From Serratia ureilytica (lineage in GTDB: Bacteria; Pseudomonadota; Gammaproteobacteria; Enterobacterales; Enterobacteriaceae), in the NCBI RefSeq assembly GCF_013375155.1, contig NZ_JABXOF010000006.1, positions 1-64,000 of the forward strand: 64,000 nt of DNA, written 5' to 3'. The notes beneath the pieces were generated by a model. That model was not told the origin of the DNA, ran no database searches, and saw only the letters and a list, made by a program, of their open reading frames with translations. This document shows, piece by piece, positions 37,653 to 46,851 of the stretch. The number at the start of each line of letters is the position of its first letter. The stretch's first letter is position 1. Position numbers and translations under genes: made by a program.

Positions 37653-37667
37653 GTTTACATGTTAAAC
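37653..37667. promoter_or_regulatory. imperfect dyad before the iron alcohol dehydrogenase
   Basis: GTTTACATGTTAAAC pairs as GTTTA-N5-TAAAC in the 229-base divergent region between luxR and the dehydrogenase gene. It is short and could be chance, but it is the only dyad seen there. Confidence 0.35.
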
Positions 37668-37764
37668 AACTCACAGGTTGCCGCGGCGGGGAAAGCGGTG
37701 GCCGCTCCGCGCCCGCTGGCTTATGCTGTGGCATCGCGACCTGCAACGCCGTCAAGGAGACCTC

Positions 37765-38892
37765 ATGTCCGTCAGCCACATCATCGCCAACCGCCAGACT
37801 TGGTTCGGCCACGGCAGCATCCAGCAGCTGCCGCCGCTGCTGCTTGCCGACCCGCAGCCGACGCTGCTGTTCAGCTGCCGCTCTTTTCTCAACGGCCCGG
37901 TGTACGCCGGCCTGCGCGAAGCGCTGGCGCCGCTGCTCATCGGCACCGAAATCGTCAGCCACGAGGCGTCGCCGCAGGAAATCGACGCCTGGGTGGCGCG
38001 CTGGCGCGGCCAGGCGCGGCGCGTGGTGGCCATCGGCGGCGGCAGCGTGCTGGACGCCGCCAAAGCGTTCTCCGCGCTGGTTGAGCACCCGCTGCCAACG
38101 CTGCGCTATATGGAAAAGGTGGGCGACAGCAAAATCAGCGGCGCCACCCTGCCGCTGATAGCCATTCCCACCACCGCCGGCACCGGCAGCGAGGTGACCC
38201 AGAACGCGGTGATCACCGATACCCAGGTCAGCAAGGTGAAAGCCTCGCTGCGCCATAACAACTTCGTGCCGCACACCGCCATTCTCGATCCGCAGCTGCT
38301 GGCGGGCGCCCCGGACAAGGTGCTGGCCTACTGCGCTATCGACGCCTTCACCCACCTGTTCGAGGCCTATCTGTCGAAAACCGCCGGCGCCATGACGCGC
38401 GACATGTCGCTGAGCGGCATCCGCCACTTCCTCGCCGCCTGGCCGGCGCTCAACCGCAGCGACGCGGCGCGCGAAGCCATTATGCAGGCTTCCTACCTCG
38501 GCGGGCTGACGCTGAGCGCCGCCGGGCTGGGGGTCATTCACGGCATCGCCGGCGAGATCGGCGCGTTGCGCGACTACCACCACGGGCAGGTCTGCGGTCG
38601 CCTGCTGTTGCCGTTCCTCGCCCTGTTGGAAACCAGCGAACAGCCGCAGCAGCGCGCGCTGATGGCCGAGCTGGCCGCCAGACTGTACCCGCACTGGCAG
38701 GGCAGCCCGGAGAGCTACCTGAGCGATTTCATCACCCGCCACGCCATCGCGCCGTTCTGGCAGGACGATTTGCCGATTTCCGGCCAGGAGCTGGCGGTGG
38801 CGCTGGAGAAATCCAACAGCAAGAATTCCTGGATCGACTATGCGCCGGCGCAGCGGCAACGGATGATCGAAGAGGCGTTTCGCGTCGAATGA
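37765..38892 (+). CDS. iron-containing alcohol dehydrogenase
   Basis: The start at 37765 has AAGGAG upstream and gives 375 residues. Family motifs are VVAIGGGSVLDAAKAF (cofactor loop), TTAGTGSEVT, and the metal-binding DAFTHLFEAY, GLGVIHGIA and DYHHGQVCG segments. It would interconvert an alcohol and aldehyde with NAD(P)H. Beside an amine oxidase it may process the resulting aldehyde, though no substrate can be read. Confidence 0.87.
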   Translation: MSVSHIIANRQTWFGHGSIQQLPPLLLADPQPTLLFSCRSFLNGPVYAGLREALAPLLIGTEIVSHEASPQEIDAWVARWRGQARRVVAIGGGSVLDAAKAFSALVEHPLPTLRYMEKVGDSKISGATLPLIAIPTTAGTGSEVTQNAVITDTQVSKVKASLRHNNFVPHTAILDPQLLAGAPDKVLAYCAIDAFTHLFEAYLSKTAGAMTRDMSLSGIRHFLAAWPALNRSDAAREAIMQASYLGGLTLSAAGLGVIHGIAGEIGALRDYHHGQVCGRLLLPFLALLETSEQPQQRALMAELAARLYPHWQGSPESYLSDFITRHAIAPFWQDDLPISGQELAVALEKSNSKNSWIDYAPAQRQRMIEEAFRVE

Positions 38893-38931
38893 TTATATAA
38901 TCAGATCAACGCACTAGCAGGAGTTAAGGAA

Positions 38932-39024
38932 ATGGGCATCATCGGCTGGATCTTCGCCGGCATCGCGGTCGGCATCCTGGTCGGCGCGCTGATCAGAATC
39001 TTCGGCAAGAAGAAAGAGCAGTAA
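38932..39024 (+). CDS. 30-residue glycine-rich membrane peptide
   Basis: An ATG at 38932 with GGAGTTAAGGA upstream opens a 30-codon frame. It has a Gly/Ile/Val membrane helix (GIIGWIFAGIAVGILVGALI) and a basic tail FGKKKEQ. The glycine-zipper look and start resemble the first helix of YeaQ/GlsB-type proteins. It lies 39 bases after the dehydrogenase gene and 3 bases before the convergent lysR stop. The strong ribosome site and coherent composition argue it is real; the function is unknown. Confidence 0.6.
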   Translation: MGIIGWIFAGIAVGILVGALIRIFGKKKEQ

Positions 39025-39027
39025 GCG

Positions 39028-39957
39028 TCACGCTGTTCCGTGGGCCGCCAGCAGGCACTCATGGAACAGCTTCACCACCCGTTGCGGCACCGGCGAGCGG
39101 CGCAGCACGCTGGAGTACTCGCAGTGATAGCGGAACAGCGCCGGTTTGATCGCCCGCATCAGGTTCTGCGCCACAAAAAACGCCGCGTAGTGATCCGGCA
39201 AAAAGCCGACGTATTTGCCGGACAGGATCAGCGTGGCGATCGACTCTTGCGCGAACCCCGTCGCCTTGCGATGCAAATGTTGCTGCAGGCTCAGTTCCAT
39301 ATTCGGCGAATGGTAGCCCAATCCGGCGAAAGCATAATTGTGCAGCAGATCCCAATTTAATGTTTCATGGCGGGCGGAAAATAATTCATGCTGCGCGCCG
39401 CAATATAAGAACATCCTCTCACTGAATAACGAATGATAAGATAAACTTTCCGCGCTGCGGTGCATGGGAATAACGCCAACCTGAAATTGCCCGTCAATAA
39501 CGCCACGTTCAATGGTATTAATCGGCTCCACGTACATTTGCAAAGAAACCTCCGGCGCGCGCTCGCTGAATAACGCGATGGCCCGGCCGATCTGCGCCTG
39601 CGGATTGCTGACCGTATGGTCGAATATCGCCACGTGCAGCTGCCCGCCCATGCGCTGGTGCACCTCGTCCACCCCGCGCCGGAACGCCTCGGTGGCCGCC
39701 AGCAGGTTGACGGTTTCCTGGTAGATAATCAGCCCCTCGTCGGTGACCGCAAAGCCCTCGCGCCCGCGCTGGCACAGCGTCAGGCCCAGCCGCTGCTCCA
39801 GATCCTTGATGTGCTTGCTGATGGTCGACAGGCTGATATTCAGCTCCAGTTCGGCGGCGCTCATGCCGCCGCAGTCGACCACGGCCTTGAATACCCGCAG
39901 CAAACGCAGATCCATATCCGACAATTGTCCCAGCAACGCGCGCTTTTTTACTTGCAT
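39028..39957 (-). CDS. LysR-family regulator of the beta-alanine module
   Basis: The 309-residue protein has a LysR winged helix (about residues 15-75; GGMSAAELELNISLSTISKH) and a substrate-binding domain. It is divergent from the aminotransferase gene across 135 AT-rich bases. Pseudomonas bau genes for beta-alanine use are likewise beside a regulator, so it probably activates the four rightward genes in response to beta-alanine or its semialdehyde. Confidence 0.86.
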   Translation of the reverse strand: MQVKKRALLGQLSDMDLRLLRVFKAVVDCGGMSAAELELNISLSTISKHIKDLEQRLGLTLCQRGREGFAVTDEGLIIYQETVNLLAATEAFRRGVDEVHQRMGGQLHVAIFDHTVSNPQAQIGRAIALFSERAPEVSLQMYVEPINTIERGVIDGQFQVGVIPMHRSAESLSYHSLFSERMFLYCGAQHELFSARHETLNWDLLHNYAFAGLGYHSPNMELSLQQHLHRKATGFAQESIATLILSGKYVGFLPDHYAAFFVAQNLMRAIKPALFRYHCEYSSVLRRSPVPQRVVKLFHECLLAAHGTA

Positions 39958-40092
39958 AAAACCTTAAGTAAGTTTCGACATATGATTATTCACAGTAGAG
40001 AACAAGCGGTACATAGTCAATTTCGTACAACAATTCGTTAACAACTCATTTTATTTAATTAATCGCACTTATTTTCCTGCCCGGAGGAAAAC

Positions 40093-41433
40093 ATGGCCGC
40101 TGAAAATTATTCGCTTAATCGTCTCGATGCCGAAGGGTTAGAAGCCCATTGGATGCCTTTTACCGGCAACCGCAATTTTAAAGCGCAGCCGCGCATCATT
40201 ACTCAGGCCGCAGGGGCGTATTACACCAGCCACGACGGCAGAAAGATTTTCGACGGCCTGTCCGGATTGTGGTGCTGCGGATTGGGGCACGGCCGGCAGG
40301 AAATCACCGACGCCGCCCAGCGCCAGTTGGCGACGCTGGATTACTCGCCGGCATTTCAGTTCGGCCACCCGCTGTCGTTCGAGTTGGCCAACAAAATCAA
40401 GGCGCTGACGCCGGCGGGGCTGGATTACGTGTTCTTCACCGGCTCCGGCTCGGAAGCGGCGGACACCTCGCTGAAAATGGCGCGCGCTTACTGGCGCGCC
40501 AAAGGCCAGGCGGGCAAAACCTGCTTTATCGGCCGGGAAAAGGGCTACCACGGCGTTAACTTCGGCGGCATCTCGGTCGGCGGCATCGCCGGCAACCGCA
40601 AGGCGTTCGGCGCCGGCGCCGAGGCGGACCATCTGCCGCACACCCTGCTGGCCGGCAACGCCTTTTCGCGCGGCATGCCGCAACAGGGGGCGGAGCTGGC
40701 GGAAGAGCTCAACCGCATCATCGCGCTGCGCGACGCCTCGACGATCGCCGCGGTGATCGTCGAACCGTTCTCCGGCTCCGCCGGGGTGATCGTGCCGCCG
40801 GTCGGCTATCTGCAGCGCCTGCGCGAGATCTGTACCCAGCATGACATTCTGCTGATCTTCGACGAAGTGATCACCGCCTTCGGCCGCTGCGGCGCGATGA
40901 CCGGCGCCGAGGCGTTCGGCGTTACGCCGGACATCATGAACATCGCCAAACAGGTGACCAACGGCGCGCAACCGATGGGCGCGGTGGTGGTGCGGCCGGA
41001 GATCTACCAAACCTTCATGAACGGCGGCGAGCCGGACTACCAGCTCGAATTCCCGCACGGTTACACCTACTCCGCCCATCCGGTCAGCTGCGCGGTGGCG
41101 CTGGCGACGCTGGACATCCTGCAGCGCGAACAGATGGTGGAGCGCGTGCAGGCGCTGGCGCCCTATTTCGAGCGCGCGGTGCACAGCCTGCAAGGAGCCA
41201 AACACGTCGCCGACATTCGCAACATCGGCCTGGCGGCCGGCATCACGCTGGCGGCGCGGCCCGGCGAACCGGCGCGGCGGCCCTTCGAAGCGGCGATGCG
41301 CTGCTGGGAAAGCGGGTTTTACGTGCGCTACGGCGGCGACACCCTGCAACTGGCGCCGCCGTTCATCAGCAGCGAAGCGCAGATCGATGCGCTGATCAAC
41401 GCCGTCGGCGATGCCCTCAACGCCACCGAATAA
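40093..41433 (+). CDS. omega-amino acid:pyruvate aminotransferase (BauA-like)
   Basis: The 446-residue class III PLP aminotransferase has VFFTGSGSEAADTSLKMARA, GREKGYHGVNFGGISVGGI, IFDEVITAFGR and the PLP lysine in NIAKQVTNGAQPMGAVV. Length and motifs match beta-alanine:pyruvate transaminases. It would convert beta-alanine plus pyruvate to malonate semialdehyde plus alanine. The semialdehyde dehydrogenase gene follows after ten bases. CCCGGAGG precedes the start. Confidence 0.88.
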   Translation: MAAENYSLNRLDAEGLEAHWMPFTGNRNFKAQPRIITQAAGAYYTSHDGRKIFDGLSGLWCCGLGHGRQEITDAAQRQLATLDYSPAFQFGHPLSFELANKIKALTPAGLDYVFFTGSGSEAADTSLKMARAYWRAKGQAGKTCFIGREKGYHGVNFGGISVGGIAGNRKAFGAGAEADHLPHTLLAGNAFSRGMPQQGAELAEELNRIIALRDASTIAAVIVEPFSGSAGVIVPPVGYLQRLREICTQHDILLIFDEVITAFGRCGAMTGAEAFGVTPDIMNIAKQVTNGAQPMGAVVVRPEIYQTFMNGGEPDYQLEFPHGYTYSAHPVSCAVALATLDILQREQMVERVQALAPYFERAVHSLQGAKHVADIRNIGLAAGITLAARPGEPARRPFEAAMRCWESGFYVRYGGDTLQLAPPFISSEAQIDALINAVGDALNATE

Positions 41434-41443
41434 GGAGCGAACC

Positions 41444-42952
41444 ATGACCATTACCCATTGGATCAACGGCGAACCCGCCGCCGGCGGCGAACGCAGCCAG
41501 CCGGTTTACGACCCGGCCACCGGCCAATCGGCGCAGGAGGTGCTGCTGGCCGATCGCGCCACGGTGGAGCGCGCCATCGCCGCCGCCGAGCAGGCTTATC
41601 CCGCCTGGCGCGACACGCCGCCGCTGAAGCGCGCGCGCATCATGATGAAGCTCAAGGATCTGCTGGAGCAGCACGCCGACGCCATCTGCCAATTGATCAC
41701 CGCCGAGCACGGCAAAGTGCTCAGCGACGCCCTGGGCGAACTGCAACGCGGCATCGAGAATATCGAATACGCCGGCTATGTGCCGGAACTGCTGAAAGGC
41801 GAACACAGCAAAGAGGCGGGCCCGGGCATCGACAGCTGGAGCGAGTTTCAACCGCTCGGGGTGGTAGCGGGCATCACCCCGTTCAACTTCCCGGCGATGG
41901 TGCCGCTGTGGATGTGGCCGATGGCGGTCGCCTGCGGCAATACCTTCGTGCTGAAGCCTTCCGAGCGCGTCCCTTCCGCCGCGCTGTATATCGCGCGGCT
42001 GGCGGCGGAGGCCGGGCTGCCGCCGGGGGTGCTCAACGTGGTCAACGGCGATCGCGAAGCGGTGGAGACGCTGCTGCATGACGGACGCGTGAAGGCGATA
42101 AGCTTCGTCGGTTCGACGCCGGTCGCAGAACACATCTATCACACCGGTTGCGGCCAGAACAAACGGGTGCAGGCGCTGGGCGGCGCCAAAAACCACGCGG
42201 TGGTGCTGCCGGACGCCGATATCCCCGGCGCGGTCGGCGCGCTGATGGGCGCGGCGTTCGGCTCCTGCGGCCAGCGCTGCATGGCCATCCCGCTGGTGGT
42301 CGCGGTGGGCGACGGCACCGCCGACGCGCTGATCGCCGGGCTGCGGCAACAGATGGCCGCCATGCGCGTCGGCCCCGGCAGCGACAACCGCAACGACATG
42401 GGGCCGCTGGTGACTCAACAGCATTATCAGAAGGTGAAAGGCTATATCGATCAGGGCGTGGCCGAAGGCGCCGAGCTGCTGGTGGACGGCCGCGAACTGC
42501 GCGTGACGGACGCCGACGGCCGCCCCAGCCAGGGGTATTTCCTCGGCCCGACGCTGTTCGACCGCGTGACGCCCGGCATGCGCATCTATCAGGAGGAGAT
42601 CTTCGGCCCGGTGCTCGGCGTGGTGCGCGCGGCGTCGCTGCAGGAGGCGATGGCCTTGATCGACGCCCATGAATACGGCAACGGCACCTGCCTGTTCACC
42701 CGCGACGGCGAAGCGGCGCGCCACTTCTCCAGCCGCATTCAGGTCGGCATGGTGGGGATCAACGTGGCGCTGCCGGTGCCGGTGGCCTACCACTCGTTCG
42801 GCGGCTGGAAGCGCTCGCTGTTCGGCGATCTGCACGCCTACGGCCCGGACGCGGTCAGGTTCTACACCAAACGCAAGACCATTACCCAGCGCTGGCCGGC
42901 CTCCGGCGATGCCCGCCGCGCCAGCTTCAGCTTCCCGTCGGGGCAGGGGTAA
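41444..42952 (+). CDS. CoA-acylating (methyl)malonate-semialdehyde dehydrogenase
   Basis: The ATG at 41444 follows AAGGAG and gives 502 residues. MmsA-family motifs include GVVAGITPFNFPAMVPLWMW, the CoA-type FGSCGQRCMAIPLVVAV with the catalytic Cys, and an IFGPVLGVVRA segment. It oxidises malonate semialdehyde to acetyl-CoA and CO2 with NAD+ and CoA, directly after the aminotransferase step. A role in valine or inositol breakdown is possible for the family but not supported by the neighbours. Confidence 0.9.
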   Translation: MTITHWINGEPAAGGERSQPVYDPATGQSAQEVLLADRATVERAIAAAEQAYPAWRDTPPLKRARIMMKLKDLLEQHADAICQLITAEHGKVLSDALGELQRGIENIEYAGYVPELLKGEHSKEAGPGIDSWSEFQPLGVVAGITPFNFPAMVPLWMWPMAVACGNTFVLKPSERVPSAALYIARLAAEAGLPPGVLNVVNGDREAVETLLHDGRVKAISFVGSTPVAEHIYHTGCGQNKRVQALGGAKNHAVVLPDADIPGAVGALMGAAFGSCGQRCMAIPLVVAVGDGTADALIAGLRQQMAAMRVGPGSDNRNDMGPLVTQQHYQKVKGYIDQGVAEGAELLVDGRELRVTDADGRPSQGYFLGPTLFDRVTPGMRIYQEEIFGPVLGVVRAASLQEAMALIDAHEYGNGTCLFTRDGEAARHFSSRIQVGMVGINVALPVPVAYHSFGGWKRSLFGDLHAYGPDAVRFYTKRKTITQRWPASGDARRASFSFPSGQG

Positions 42953-42972
42953 CACATAAGAACAATAAACTT

Positions 42973-42993
42973 CCGGGGAGCAACGCTCCCCGG
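42973..42993 (+). terminator. intra-operon hairpin
   Basis: CCGGGGAGC and GCTCCCCGG form a perfect nine-pair stem with an AAC loop, 20 bases after the dehydrogenase stop and 85 before the permease start. There is only a weak T tract (CATTTAG). It may lower expression of the last two genes relative to the first two. Confidence 0.6.
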
Positions 42994-43077
42994 CATTTAG
43001 CGCGCTCCATTTGATTTCTGCGTACAGCCTGTGCAGCAAAACAATTACTCACTCACACGTTAATGGAGTCGTTAACC

Positions 43078-44454
43078 ATGAAAGAGTCCGCCCCTGAACA
43101 CACTTTCAAAGGCAATCTCAGCGTCCTCGACGTGGTGATGATTACCGCTTCCGGCGTGACGCCGGCCAGCTCGATCTTCGTCATCGCGCCGCTGGCGATC
43201 GCCAGCGCCGGCAGCGGCGCCTTTCTGTCGTTTCTGATCGCCGCCTGCGTCGCCGCCACCATCGCGCTGTGCTATGCCGAGCTCGGCGCCGCGCACCCCA
43301 GCGCCGGCGGCGAATACAGCATCATCAAACGCCTGTTCGGCACCCTGTGCGGGTTGCAGACCTATCTGTTTATTCTCAGCGCCGCGCTGTTCGTGCCGGC
43401 GGTGCTGGCCACCGGCGCCGTGCCCTATCTGAATACCGCGTTGGGCACCTCATTCGACGCCTCCACCGCCGGCATGATCACCGTGCTGATCGGCGGCGCC
43501 TGCGCCATTTTCAACATCAAGGCCAACGCCCTGCTGACCGGCGCCTTTCTGGTGGTGGAAGTGGCGGTACTGGCGCTGATCGCCTGGCTCGGTTTCAGCC
43601 ATCCGCATCAAAGCGCGGAGATCCTCACCGCGCCGGTGATGCTGGACGCGCAGGGCAGCCTGGCGCCGGTTTCGCTGCCGCTGATCGTCGCCATGGTCGG
43701 GGTCGCGCTGTTCTCCTACAACGGCTACGGCGCGGCGGTGTACATGGCGGAAGATATGCGCGAGCAGGGCAAACCGATGGCGGTCGCGATCATGCTGACG
43801 CTGGTCATCGTGGTGCTGGTGGAACTGGTGCCGTTCACCGCCCTGCTGATCGGCTCGCCGTCGCTGGCAGAGATGGCCAAACAGGCCGATCCGGTCGGGT
43901 ATGTGGTCACCCAGCTCGGCGGCCCGACGCTGGCGCGGGTGGTAAGCGGCGCGATCTATCTGTCGGTATTCAACGCCATCATCGCCATCGTGGCGCAGTT
44001 CAGCCGCATGATGTTCGCCAGCGGGCGCGACGGCTTCTGGCTGCCGACGTTCAACCGCGCGCTGAAAATCATCCACCCGCGCTTCGGCACCCCCTGGATC
44101 GCCACCCTGCTGTTCGGCGTCCCCTCGGCGCTGCTGGCGTTTTGCTCCGACCTCGAATCGCTGACCTCATTCACCGTGATCCTGCTGCTGCTGGTGTACA
44201 TCATCATGGCGGTGGCGGCGCTGATCAGCCGCCGTCGCCGCCACTTCCATCACCCGTACCTGATGCCGCTGTGGCCGCTGCCGGTGGCGGCGGCGCTGCT
44301 GTGCTGCCTGTACGTGCTGTGGACGATTTTGATCGCCAGCAGCCTGAAAGACTTTATTATCATTGCCGGCATCATCGGCTTCGGGCTGGCGCTGAACCAC
44401 TTGCGCGGCCGCCAGACGGCGCCCCTCGCCACCCCCTCAATAGAAGGAGAATAA
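43078..44454 (+). CDS. APC-family amino acid permease (BauD-like)
   Basis: The ATG at 43078 with GGAG nine bases upstream gives 458 residues; an ATG five codons earlier lacks a ribosome site. About 12 helices are present, with ITASGVTPASSIFVIAPLAI near the start and PSAGGEYSIIKRLFG as the APC helix-3 region. It likely imports beta-alanine or a small peptide for the aminotransferase. The peptidase gene follows after two bases. Confidence 0.85.
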   Translation: MKESAPEHTFKGNLSVLDVVMITASGVTPASSIFVIAPLAIASAGSGAFLSFLIAACVAATIALCYAELGAAHPSAGGEYSIIKRLFGTLCGLQTYLFILSAALFVPAVLATGAVPYLNTALGTSFDASTAGMITVLIGGACAIFNIKANALLTGAFLVVEVAVLALIAWLGFSHPHQSAEILTAPVMLDAQGSLAPVSLPLIVAMVGVALFSYNGYGAAVYMAEDMREQGKPMAVAIMLTLVIVVLVELVPFTALLIGSPSLAEMAKQADPVGYVVTQLGGPTLARVVSGAIYLSVFNAIIAIVAQFSRMMFASGRDGFWLPTFNRALKIIHPRFGTPWIATLLFGVPSALLAFCSDLESLTSFTVILLLLVYIIMAVAALISRRRRHFHHPYLMPLWPLPVAAALLCCLYVLWTILIASSLKDFIIIAGIIGFGLALNHLRGRQTAPLATPSIEGE

Positions 44455-44456
44455 CC

Positions 44457-45566
44457 ATGACGCAGCGCGCTCAGGATCTGGGCATCACCATCGGTCAGGG
44501 CACGCCCGGCCCGCTGAACGCCATCACCGACGTGCCCGGCGTGCGCGTCGGCTATGCCAGCCTTCATGCCGATTTGGCGGACGGGCGCAGCGTGCGCACC
44601 GGCGTGACGGTAATCGAACCGCGCCCCGGCTCCGCTCGCCACGCGCCCTGCTTCGCCGGCGTGCACGTGCTGAACGGCAACGGCGACGCCACCGGCCTGG
44701 AATGGGTGCGAGAAGCGGGCCTGTTGACCAGCCCGATCGCCTTCACCAACACCCACAGCGTGGGGGTAGTGCGCGATGCGCTGATCGCGCTGGAGCGTGA
44801 AACGCTGCCCGCGAGCGACAACGCGGTGTACTGGAATATGCCGGTGGTGATGGAAACCTTCGATGGCCTGCTCAACGACATCAACGGCTTTCACGTCAAG
44901 GCCGAGCACGTGCGCCAGGCGCAGCAGGCGGCCAGAGGCGGCTTGCCGCAGGAAGGCGCGGTCGGCGGCGGCAGCGGCATGATCTGTCATGAATTCAAGG
45001 GCGGCAGCGGCACCGCATCGCGCCGCTTGCCCGCCGATCAAGGCGGCTGGACGGTGGGCGCCATCGTGCAGGCCAACCACGGCAAGCGCGAGTCGCTGCT
45101 GGTCGGCGGTTACCCGGTGGGCCGCCACCTGGGGCATATCCCCTCGCCGTTCACGCCGCAGTTGCCGCATCCCGGCATGGGCTCCATCGTGGTGGCGCTG
45201 GCGACCGACGCGCCGCTGCTGCCGCACCAGTGCGCACGGCTGGCGCAGCGCGCCAGCATCGGCATCGCCCGCACCGGCGGCGGCACCGAGGATTCGAGCG
45301 GCGATATCTTTATCGCCTTCGCCACCGGCAACGACGGCCTGCCGCCCGCTGACTACGCCAATAAAGGCGATTTCACCACGCCGCTGCGCATGGTGAACAA
45401 CGACTACATTTCGGCGCTGTTCGCCGCGGCGGCGGAAGCGGTGGAAGAGGCGATCGTCAATGCGTTGCTGGCGGCCAATACCGTCAGCGGCAACGGCCAT
45501 CGGGCGGAAGGGTTGAGCGCCGAACAGCTGGTGACGGCGCTGGAGAAGGCCGGCTGGCGGCGGTAA
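44457..45566 (+). CDS. DmpA/BapA-type P1 aminopeptidase
   Basis: The 369-residue Ntn-hydrolase of the P1 family has an opening NAITDVPGVRVGYASL and an internal self-cleavage site G242-S243 in HPGMGSIVVALATDAPL. In this family autocatalysis there makes two chains with an N-terminal Ser nucleophile on the second. A later GIARTGGGTEDSSGDIFIAF is typical. Members release N-terminal D-amino acids or beta-amino acids. Next to beta-alanine genes, release of beta-alanine from beta-peptides is the likely role. No signal peptide is seen. Confidence 0.88.
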   Translation: MTQRAQDLGITIGQGTPGPLNAITDVPGVRVGYASLHADLADGRSVRTGVTVIEPRPGSARHAPCFAGVHVLNGNGDATGLEWVREAGLLTSPIAFTNTHSVGVVRDALIALERETLPASDNAVYWNMPVVMETFDGLLNDINGFHVKAEHVRQAQQAARGGLPQEGAVGGGSGMICHEFKGGSGTASRRLPADQGGWTVGAIVQANHGKRESLLVGGYPVGRHLGHIPSPFTPQLPHPGMGSIVVALATDAPLLPHQCARLAQRASIGIARTGGGTEDSSGDIFIAFATGNDGLPPADYANKGDFTTPLRMVNNDYISALFAAAAEAVEEAIVNALLAANTVSGNGHRAEGLSAEQLVTALEKAGWRR

Positions 45567-45574
45567 ACAACGCG

Positions 45575-45594
45575 GGGCGCGGGTTAACGCGCCC
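45575..45594. terminator. hairpin between peptidase and PLD genes
   Basis: GGGCGCG and CGCGCCC pair around a GGTTAA loop, just after the peptidase stop and before the convergent phospholipase D-like stop. A T tract is absent. Confidence 0.55.
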
Positions 45595-45600
45595 TGACCG

Positions 45601-46851
45601 TCAGGATTCGCCGCCCGGTTTGGGCGTCGGGTAATCGTAATCCAGCTTCAACGGCTCGGCGTAGACGCTGTCCCACAGCTGTTGGTACAGCCTGTCCAAC
45701 CGCCCGCTCATCGCCGTGCTGTGCAGCACCAGCTCCAGATTGCGCGAGTTGTCCAGATAGCCGCCGGTCCAGTTGCTGGTGCCCACCCAGGCAATCTCAT
45801 CGTCGATGGTCATCAGCTTGCTGTGAATCACGCGGGCAAACGGGATGAAGCCGCTGCTGGCCGGCGGAATGGTCACCACCTTGATCTGCACGTTCGGCAC
45901 CAGCGCCAGGCTCTTCAGCCAGGCGATATCCGGCTTTTTGGTGTTCCAGTTGGCCACCATCAGCTCGATCTGCACCCCGCGCGCCGCCGCGCTGCGCAGC
46001 GCGTTGTCGATCACCGCGTAGAAGGGGCGGCTGCGCTCCGGGCCAAACGACAGCGGCGCGTAGTCCATCACCTGCACCCGCACCCGCCGTTTGGCGTCGG
46101 CCAGCAGACGCGGCAGCTCGGCCTGCGAATCGAGCACGCCCGCCGGGTTGTAGGCGCGCGGGCTGGCCACCAGATAGTTGCCCTGCGGCTGCGCCGTCGG
46201 CGGCGAATCGGGCAGCGCCGGCACCGGCTTATCCTGCGCCAGCAGCGCCTGCGCCCGCCAATCCTGTTCGAAGATCGCCTGGATCTGCCCCACCACCCTG
46301 GCGTCGCTGATGCGCAGCCCGGTTTCGTGAATGTGTTCCAGCGCGCGCCAGTCGAAGTTCTGGCTGCCGACGAACGCCTGCTCGCCGTCCACCAGCAGAT
46401 ACTTGGCATGCAGAATGCCGCCGCTCAGCTTCTGGTATGGGATGATGCGCAGCTCCAGATTGGGGATCGCCTTCAGCTGTTCCAGCGTTTCGGCGGTGGA
46501 GAGGCGAATGCCCTTCTCTTCCAGCAAAAAGCGGATTTTCACCCCGCGTTCGCCGGCCGCCTTCAGGTGCTGCAGCACGCCGTCCAGCAGCGAACCGTCC
46601 TGATTCGCCACGTAGAACTGCCCCAGATCGATGCGGGTTTTCGCCGCGTCGAACATCTCGCGCCATACCTCGGCGGTGTTGCGCAGGTCGTCGGCCTGCA
46701 GCGCGGTTTCCACCGGCGCGGTGTACACCAGCTCGTAACCGGGAATAGCAAAACGCGCCGCAGCGCTCTGGCTCAACATCAACAAACAACCGCTCCACAA
46801 TGCCGTATAAAGGCGGCATCTCGGCCGCCGTACTGGATGGCCATTAGGCAT
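45601..46851 (-). CDS. exported phospholipase D-like protein
   Basis: The 416-residue protein has a signal-like N-terminus (basic start, hydrophobic 15-31, ending AAAR) and two HKD motifs: H148-K150-D155 (ILHAKYLLVDGEQ) and H343-K345-D350 (VIHSKLMTIDDEI). Each is followed by a G-S/T-x-N sequence, as needed for a complete catalytic pair. It would hydrolyse a phosphodiester in the periplasm. Its ATG overlaps the exbB stop by eight bases, so it is translated with the TonB genes; an earlier in-frame TTG is less likely. Confidence 0.82.
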   Translation of the reverse strand: MPNGHPVRRPRCRLYTALWSGCLLMLSQSAAARFAIPGYELVYTAPVETALQADDLRNTAEVWREMFDAAKTRIDLGQFYVANQDGSLLDGVLQHLKAAGERGVKIRFLLEEKGIRLSTAETLEQLKAIPNLELRIIPYQKLSGGILHAKYLLVDGEQAFVGSQNFDWRALEHIHETGLRISDARVVGQIQAIFEQDWRAQALLAQDKPVPALPDSPPTAQPQGNYLVASPRAYNPAGVLDSQAELPRLLADAKRRVRVQVMDYAPLSFGPERSRPFYAVIDNALRSAAARGVQIELMVANWNTKKPDIAWLKSLALVPNVQIKVVTIPPASSGFIPFARVIHSKLMTIDDEIAWVGTSNWTGGYLDNSRNLELVLHSTAMSGRLDRLYQQLWDSVYAEPLKLDYDYPTPKPGGES

